DNA from: Actinomadura litoris
GTDB taxonomy: Bacteria > Actinomycetota > Actinomycetes > Streptosporangiales > Streptosporangiaceae
Reading direction: 5' to 3'
Assembly: GCF_009733595.1 (NCBI RefSeq)
Contig: NZ_WOFH01000010.1
Location: 62,001-126,000, forward strand
DNA length: 64,000 bases
The position numbers and the translations under genes are program-made. The stretch's first letter is position 1; every line of letters starts with the position of its first letter. The notes under the pieces are model-generated. The model was not told the DNA's origin and searched no databases. It was given only the letters and a program-made list of their open reading frames with translations. Positions 59,605 to 64,000 of the stretch are shown here, piece by piece.

Positions 59605-61035
59605 ATGACTCAACCTTTTTCTGCAGACCAGACACCGGACGAGATCGACTTCGAGCCCATGACGGGCGAACTCGACCTTGAGGACCGGAAGGCCCTGCGA
59701 CGCGTCGCCGGGCTGTCCACCGAGCTGACCGACGTCACCGAGGTCGAGTACCGCGCGCTGCGGCTGGAGCGGGTCGTCCTGGTCGGCGTGTGGACCGAGG
59801 GCACGGCCGAGACGGCCGAGAACTCCCTGCGCGAACTCGCGCTCCTCGCCGAGACCGCGGGCTCGGAGGTCCTGGAGGGCCTCGTCCAGCGCCGGTCCCG
59901 TCCCGACCCCGCGACCTACATCGGCTCCGGCAAGGCGGCCGAACTGCGCGACATCGTCATCTCCACCGGCGCCGACACCGTCATCTGCGACGGCGAGCTG
60001 GCGCCGAGCCAGCTCCGGCACCTGGAGGAGACCGTCCAGGTCAAGGTCATCGACCGGACCGCGCTGATCCTCGACATCTTCGCCCAGCACGCCAAGAGCC
60101 GCGAGGGCAAGGCCCAGGTGGAGCTCGCCCAGCTCAACTACCTCCTGCCGCGCCTGCGCGGCTGGGGCGGGAACCTGTCCCGGCAGGTCGGCGGGCGCGC
60201 CGCGGGCGGCGTCGGCATCGGCGGCCGCGGCCCCGGCGAGACCAAGATCGAGCTGGACCGGCGCCGGATCCGCACCCGGATGGCCAAGCTGCGCCGCCAG
60301 ATCGCCGAGATGTCCAAGGCGCGCGACACCAAGCGCGGCGAGCGCCGCCGCAACGCCGTGCCCGCCGTCGCCATCGCCGGCTACACCAACGCCGGCAAGT
60401 CGTCCCTGCTCAACCGGCTCACCGGTGCCGGGGTCCTGGTGGAGAACGCGCTGTTCGCCACCCTCGACCCCACCGTCCGGCGCGCCGAGACGCCCGGCGG
60501 CCGCGCCTACACGCTCGCCGACACGGTCGGGTTCGTCCGGCACCTGCCGCACCAGCTCGTCGAGGCGTTCCGCTCGACGCTGGAGGAGGTCACCGACGCC
60601 GGGCTCGTCCTGCACGTCGTGGACGGCTCCGACCCCGACCCCGAGGCGCAGCTCGACGCGGTCCGCGAGGTGCTGCGCGAGATCGGCGCCGCCGACATCC
60701 CCGAGCTGGTCGTCATCAACAAGGCCGACGCCGCCGACGAGCTGGCCCTCGCCCGCCTCCAGCGCCGCGAGCCGCACAGCGTCGTCATCTCCGCCCGCAC
60801 CGGCCTCGGCATCGAGGAGCTGCGCGCGGCGGTGGAGGCCGCCCTGCCCGGCCTGGAGAGCGAGCTCCACGCGCTGGTGCCCTACGACCGCGGCGCCCTC
60901 GTCGCGCAGGTGCACGAGCGCGGCGAGGTGTTGAAGCAGGAACATGTCGCCGAGGGCACTATGCTGCATGCCCGGGTGCCGGGCGACCTCGCCGGGGAGC
61001 TGTCCCCCTACGAGGTTCTGGCTCCGACCGTCTGA
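59605..61035 (+). CDS. hflX: Ribosome-associated GTPase HflX
   Basis: The 476-residue GTPase has an N-terminal HflX domain with PATYIGSGKAAELRDIVIST and QVELAQLNYLLPRLRGWGGN. A Gly-rich loop follows (GGVGIGGRGPGETKIELDRR). The G domain has G1 IAGYTNAGKSSLLNRLTGAG, G3 LADTVGFVRHLPHQL and G4 VVINKADAAD. It splits or rescues stalled ribosomes under stress. The ATG follows GAGGA by a few bases. A 30-bp palindromic terminator lies at 61067. Confidence 0.97.
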   Translation: MTQPFSADQTPDEIDFEPMTGELDLEDRKALRRVAGLSTELTDVTEVEYRALRLERVVLVGVWTEGTAETAENSLRELALLAETAGSEVLEGLVQRRSRPDPATYIGSGKAAELRDIVISTGADTVICDGELAPSQLRHLEETVQVKVIDRTALILDIFAQHAKSREGKAQVELAQLNYLLPRLRGWGGNLSRQVGGRAAGGVGIGGRGPGETKIELDRRRIRTRMAKLRRQIAEMSKARDTKRGERRRNAVPAVAIAGYTNAGKSSLLNRLTGAGVLVENALFATLDPTVRRAETPGGRAYTLADTVGFVRHLPHQLVEAFRSTLEEVTDAGLVLHVVDGSDPDPEAQLDAVREVLREIGAADIPELVVINKADAADELALARLQRREPHSVVISARTGLGIEELRAAVEAALPGLESELHALVPYDRGALVAQVHERGEVLKQEHVAEGTMLHARVPGDLAGELSPYEVLAPTV

Positions 61036-61066
61036 CGGTCGCCCCAGGTCAGACCAAAGGACCGTA

Positions 61067-61096
61067 ACCCGCTTTCGGACGCGTCCGAAAGCGGGT
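61067..61096 (+). terminator. Perfect palindromic terminator after hflX
   Basis: ACCCGCTTTCGGAC at 61067-61080 pairs with 61083-61096 without mismatch. The whole 30 bases are a perfect palindrome, 31 bases after the hflX stop. Confidence 0.8.
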
Positions 61097-61143
61097 CGAC
61101 GCCTCGTCCTGGTCGCTGAACGGTGACAGCTTCTCCATTTGGC

Positions 61144-61171
61144 TTGACGGTGCCGTTGGATTCCGTACGGT
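61144..61171 (+). promoter_or_regulatory. Probable promoter of the HutI-like gene
   Basis: TTGACG at 61144-61149 and TACGGT at 61166-61171 are 16 bases apart. They lie 40 bases after the hflX terminator, in the 480-base gap before the HutI-like gene. Apart from the leader ORF at 61195, no other gene or RNA was recognised in this gap. Confidence 0.55.
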
Positions 61172-61194
61172 CGTAGAGCTAAGGGGCTGGGGTG

Positions 61195-61254
61195 ATGGCT
61201 GTCGATGCGGTACGACCAGAGGTTGTCGGACGGGCCTTCAGTGCACTACCGTGA
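61195..61254 (+). CDS. Possible 19-residue leader peptide upstream of the HutI-like gene
   Basis: ATG GCT at 61195 follows the promoter at 61144 and an AAGGGGCTGGGG site, and runs 19 codons to a TGA at 61252 (product MAVDAVRPEVVGRAFSALP). There is no obvious run of regulatory codons (no His or Trp cluster). It could be a translated leader or chance. Confidence 0.3.
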   Translation: MAVDAVRPEVVGRAFSALP

Positions 61255-61515
61255 CGAAACCGATATCTCCGGTCTCGTTGCCAGCGGTGGTCCCCCGACC
61301 ACCCGACCCTCCAGCGGTGATTCGCCGGCACCCAGTCGGCGTTTCGGATCGAGAGCAGGTGGCCCACTCCATGGCACGTCCCCGCACCGGCACGAGAGCA
61401 AGCGGCGCACCGCGCCCCACCCGGGCTGCGGGCCCCGACGGCCACCCGGGACGCCCTTCCGCGGCGTCCGCCACAGCGCCCCGCGGCGCCTCGCTCCACC
61501 CAGGTCGGTGACCCG

Positions 61516-62730
61516 ATGACGGTACGGCTGTTGACGAACATCGGCAGGCTCTGGACGGGCACCGACGTCTGCAGCAACGCCGCCGTGCTCATCCACGACG
61601 ACCACATCGTCTGGGCGGGCCCCGCGTCCGAACTGCCGCAGAGCGTCCCCGGCGTCATCGACGACATCGTCGACGTCGACCATGTGGAGAACCTCGGCGG
61701 CGGCCTGGTCACCCCCGGCCTCATCGACGCGCACTCCCACCCGGTCTACGCGGGCAACCGCTGGGCCGAACTCGCCATGCGCACCAGCGGCTCGTCCCAC
61801 TCCGCCATCGCGGCGGCGGGCGGCGGCGTCAACTCCACCGTCACCGTGACCAGGGGCACCGACCCCTGGACGCTGTGCAACGGCGTCCGCGAGCGCCTCC
61901 GCCAGTGGATCCTCGCCGGAACCACCACCGTCGAGGCCAAGACCGGCTACCACCTCACCCGCGACGGCGAACTCGCCGACATCCGGATGCTGCGCTCCCT
62001 TGAGGGCGAGCCGTCCATGCCGCGCATCCACGCGACCTTCCTCGCCGCGCACATCCTGCCGCCCGAGTTCTTCGGCCGCCGCCGCGACTACATCGAAGCC
62101 GTCCGCCTCTGGGCGGGCGACGCCGCCGTCGCGGGCGCCGACAGCATCGACGTCTACTGCGACGAGGGCCACTTCACCGCCGAGGAGGCCCGCGCCCTGC
62201 TGCTCACCGGCAAGCGCGCCGGCCTCAAGGCCCGCATGCACGCCTGCGCCAACGAGCGCGTCGGCGCCGCACAGGTCGCCGCCGAGGTCGGCTGCGCCTC
62301 CGCCGACCTGCTCACCCAGGCCAACGACGACGACATCAAGGCCCTCGCCCACGCCGGCGTCACCGCCACCGTCTGCCCCGGCAGCGCCCTCAACAGCAGC
62401 CGCGCCCCGGCACCCGTCCGGCAGATGATCGACCGCGGCGTCACCGTCGCCCTCGGCACCGACCACAACCCGGGCCAGTGCGGCATCACCTCCATGCCGC
62501 TCGTCATCGGCCTGTCCGTCGCCATGTTCGGCCTCAGCGTCACCGAGGCCCTCCGCGCCGCCACCCTCGGCGGAGCCGCCGCCCTGCGCGTCGGCGACCG
62601 CGGCTCCCTGGCCCCGGGCATGCTCGCCGACATCGTCCTGTGGGACGCCGACCACGAGGGCGCGTTCGCCTGGGCCTTCGGCCTCCGAGCCCTCCGCGTC
62701 TGGCGAGGCGGCACCCCCGTCCAGCCCTGA
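61516..62730 (+). CDS. HutI-like imidazolonepropionase-family amidohydrolase with altered active site
   Basis: The 404-residue protein has the HutI metal motif LIDAHSHPVYAGNRWAELAM, AAGGGVNSTVTVTRGTDPW, VEAKTGYHLTRDGELADIRM, FLAAHILPPEFFGRR, YCDEGHFTAEEARALLLTG and GTDHNPGQCG. In HutI the metal-ligand His is normally followed by Ala-Asp-Glu/Gln, and the next motif is A-D-H. Here they read MHACANERVG and ASADLLTQAN. The Glu/Gln and the second His thought to act in catalysis are therefore replaced. It may have another substrate. No other hut gene is nearby, and the upstream gap is 480 bases. Confidence 0.8.
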   Translation: MTVRLLTNIGRLWTGTDVCSNAAVLIHDDHIVWAGPASELPQSVPGVIDDIVDVDHVENLGGGLVTPGLIDAHSHPVYAGNRWAELAMRTSGSSHSAIAAAGGGVNSTVTVTRGTDPWTLCNGVRERLRQWILAGTTTVEAKTGYHLTRDGELADIRMLRSLEGEPSMPRIHATFLAAHILPPEFFGRRRDYIEAVRLWAGDAAVAGADSIDVYCDEGHFTAEEARALLLTGKRAGLKARMHACANERVGAAQVAAEVGCASADLLTQANDDDIKALAHAGVTATVCPGSALNSSRAPAPVRQMIDRGVTVALGTDHNPGQCGITSMPLVIGLSVAMFGLSVTEALRAATLGGAAALRVGDRGSLAPGMLADIVLWDADHEGAFAWAFGLRALRVWRGGTPVQP

Positions 62731-62856
62731 CCCACCCGTCGCACTGACGAGCACCCGCGACCCGGCGCCTCCCCGCGGCCCTCGACAACGTGGGCACCGG
62801 TCCCTGCCGTAGCGGCGGACATCGACGACGGTGCCGATCCAAGCGGTCGCGGAGAG

Positions 62857-62865
62857 TTATCCACA
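62857..62865 (+). promoter_or_regulatory. Consensus DnaA box upstream of comEA
   Basis: TTATCCACA at 62857-62865 is an exact DnaA box, 52 bases before comEA. It is a single site, so it is not an origin. It may place comEA under DnaA control or be fortuitous. Confidence 0.5.
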
Positions 62866-62916
62866 ATTCCCCGCCGCTCTTCCAAGCCCCTCGGGCCCGC
62901 CCCTAGCGTCGGACGC

Positions 62917-63654
62917 ATGAGAGCCAGTGATCAGGACCGTCAACGGTCCCCCCGCGAGCGTTTGAAGATCGCCGCCGACCCGCCGGACGACCCGCCCGCC
63001 GCCCGGTTACGAGCCGGCCCCGAGCGCTCCCACATCCGCGTCATCGTCGTCGTCGCGGTGGTCGCGGCCCTCGTCGCCGTCGGCTACCTCTGGCTGGCCC
63101 GCCCGCGCCCGCAGGCCGCCTCCGCGTCCTCGATGGCGACGGCCTCCCTGTCGGGCGCCCCGTCCGCGCCCACCGCCGTGACCGAACCCCCGACCACCCC
63201 GGTGGCAGGGACGGCGCCCTCCACGGTGACCGTCCACGTCCTCGGCAAGGTCCGCCATCCCGGCGTGATCACGTTGCCCTCCGGCTCCCGCGTCGCCGAG
63301 GCGATCAAGGCTGCGGGCGGGGTCCGGCCGGGCGCGGGAACGGGTTCGCTCAACCTCGCCCGCAAGGTCGTCGACGGGGAGCAGATCCCGGTCGGCATCC
63401 GCACGACCACCCCCGAGGCCGCCCCATCGGTCCCCACGACCTCTCCCGGCACGCCGGGGAGCACGCCCATCGACCTCAACACCGCGACCGTCGAACAACT
63501 CGACCAGCTACCCGGCGTCGGCCCCGTCCTGGCGCAGCGCATCATCGCCTACCGGACGCAGCAGGGCGGCTTCCGCTCCGTCGATCAGCTCCAGGAGGTC
63601 AACGGCATCGGAGCCCGCCGCTTCGCCGACCTCAAAGCGATGGTCCGCGTATGA
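62917..63654 (+). CDS. comEA: Competence DNA-binding protein ComEA
   Basis: The 245-residue protein has a basic, disordered cytoplasmic head (1-38), one membrane helix (VIVVVAVVAALVAVGYLWLA, about 42-62), a Ser/Ala/Thr/Pro spacer, an SLBB domain (VHVLGKVRHPGVITLPSGSR) and a C-terminal double helix-hairpin-helix (LDQLPGVGPVLAQRIIAYRT, VNGIGARRFADLK) that binds double-stranded DNA outside the membrane. It delivers DNA to the ComEC channel, whose gene overlaps the end of this one (ATGA). Confidence 0.95.
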   Translation: MRASDQDRQRSPRERLKIAADPPDDPPAARLRAGPERSHIRVIVVVAVVAALVAVGYLWLARPRPQAASASSMATASLSGAPSAPTAVTEPPTTPVAGTAPSTVTVHVLGKVRHPGVITLPSGSRVAEAIKAAGGVRPGAGTGSLNLARKVVDGEQIPVGIRTTTPEAAPSVPTTSPGTPGSTPIDLNTATVEQLDQLPGVGPVLAQRIIAYRTQQGGFRSVDQLQEVNGIGARRFADLKAMVRV

Positions 63655-64000
63655 GGACCGCCGACCTCCGCCTGATCGCCCCGGCCCTGGCCACCTGGCT
63701 CACGGCCACCCTCACCATCGGCCTTCCTCCGGCGCTCATCTACACGCTGGCGGCCCTGGCGGCTCTCGCGGCCATCTACCTCCTGGCCACCCACGACCCC
63801 CGCCAAACCCACTCACCCCAGCACCCGGCACCAACCACCACCCAGCAAGAACCCACACTCCCCGCCCGCCCCTCAACAACCCCCTCGGCCGCACCGCCGT
63901 CCCGCCTCGCCCCACCCCCTCCCGAGCACGTCCCACCACAGCCCCACCACACTGACGAACCAGCCGCCATACAGGGTCCAGACGACCCCTGGCATTCACC
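63651..64000 (+). CDS. comEC: ComEC DNA-uptake channel protein, N-terminal part
   Basis: The frame starts with an ATG overlapping the comEA stop and is open to the window end (116 codons). The first two helices are LIAPALATWLTATLTIG and ALAALAALAAIYLLA, as in ComEC. A Pro/Thr/His/Gln-rich segment of about 70 residues with no membrane character then follows from about residue 48. This insertion is unusual for ComEC, which normally continues with short loops. Whether the Competence domain follows cannot be seen. Confidence 0.8.
   Translation, partial: MRTADLRLIAPALATWLTATLTIGLPPALIYTLAALAALAAIYLLATHDPRQTHSPQHPAPTTTQQEPTLPARPSTTPSAAPPSRLAPPPPEHVPPQPHHTDEPAAIQGPDDPWHS

Noticed and set aside
62857..62865. 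Replication origin
   Set aside because: Only a single DnaA box is present, with no dnaA/dnaN or A/T-rich element nearby.

Overview
The window is very GC-rich DNA with almost every third codon position G or C, many GTG starts and 1- to 4-base stop/start overlaps. Its core gene order is cinA-clgR, a DUF3046 gene, recA-recX-rny-miaB-miaA-dapF, hflX and comEA-comEC. This is the chromosomal backbone of a filamentous high-GC actinomycete, most likely of the Streptosporangiales/Thermomonosporaceae type (Actinomadura-like). The placement is inferred from gene content and order, not from a database search. No prophage, insertion sequence, rRNA, tRNA or CRISPR array was seen.

Layout. 1-8.5 kb: a truncated MOSC gene, a DUF1990 gene, cinA, the Clp/Lon regulator clgR, dps, a methyltransferase, divergent LysR and TetR regulators, an SRPBCC protein and an Rrf2-nei pair. 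8.7-14.8 kb: an amino-sugar module, with a ROK regulator divergent from an operon for a binding lipoprotein, two permeases and a cytoplasmic NagZ-type hydrolase. 15-23.1 kb: a 44-codon ORF, an accessory SecA, a 0.6-kb tandem repeat and a large Lhr-type helicase. 23.2-26.6 kb: a DUF3046 gene and a minus-strand cluster of two different ATP-grasp enzymes, a small lipoprotein with an RGGFG tail and a DUF350 membrane protein. 26.7-31.9 kb: recA with a near-perfect SOS box, a new small ORF, recX with a very long disordered N-terminus, and rny. 32-42.5 kb: an S9 peptidase, a complete glutamate-type gluABCD uptake operon, miaB, an extradiol-dioxygenase-like gene, a small antitoxin-like gene, miaA and dapF. 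42.8-52.8 kb: a histidine kinase with no adjacent response regulator, a TetR/membrane-protein pair with two shared operators, and a five-domain oligopeptide ABC operon. 52.8-59.4 kb: an anchored secretory protein, then aceB-glcDEF, which turns glycolate into malate. 59.6-64 kb: hflX, a HutI-like amidohydrolase with altered active-site motifs, comEA and the 5' end of comEC.

How the genes work together. Three uptake systems are each transcribed as tight operons. In two of them (sugar and glutamate) a perfect hairpin separates the binding-protein gene from the permease genes. The aceB-glcDEF genes form a metabolic unit. DNA metabolism is represented by recA, recX, the Lhr helicase, nei, comEA/comEC and dps. 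The most unusual parts are the ATP-grasp/lipoprotein/DUF350 cluster divergent from recA across the SOS box, the disordered RecX extension with recurring Pro-Trp motifs preceded by a coupled small ORF, and the alternating tandem repeat downstream of secA2.
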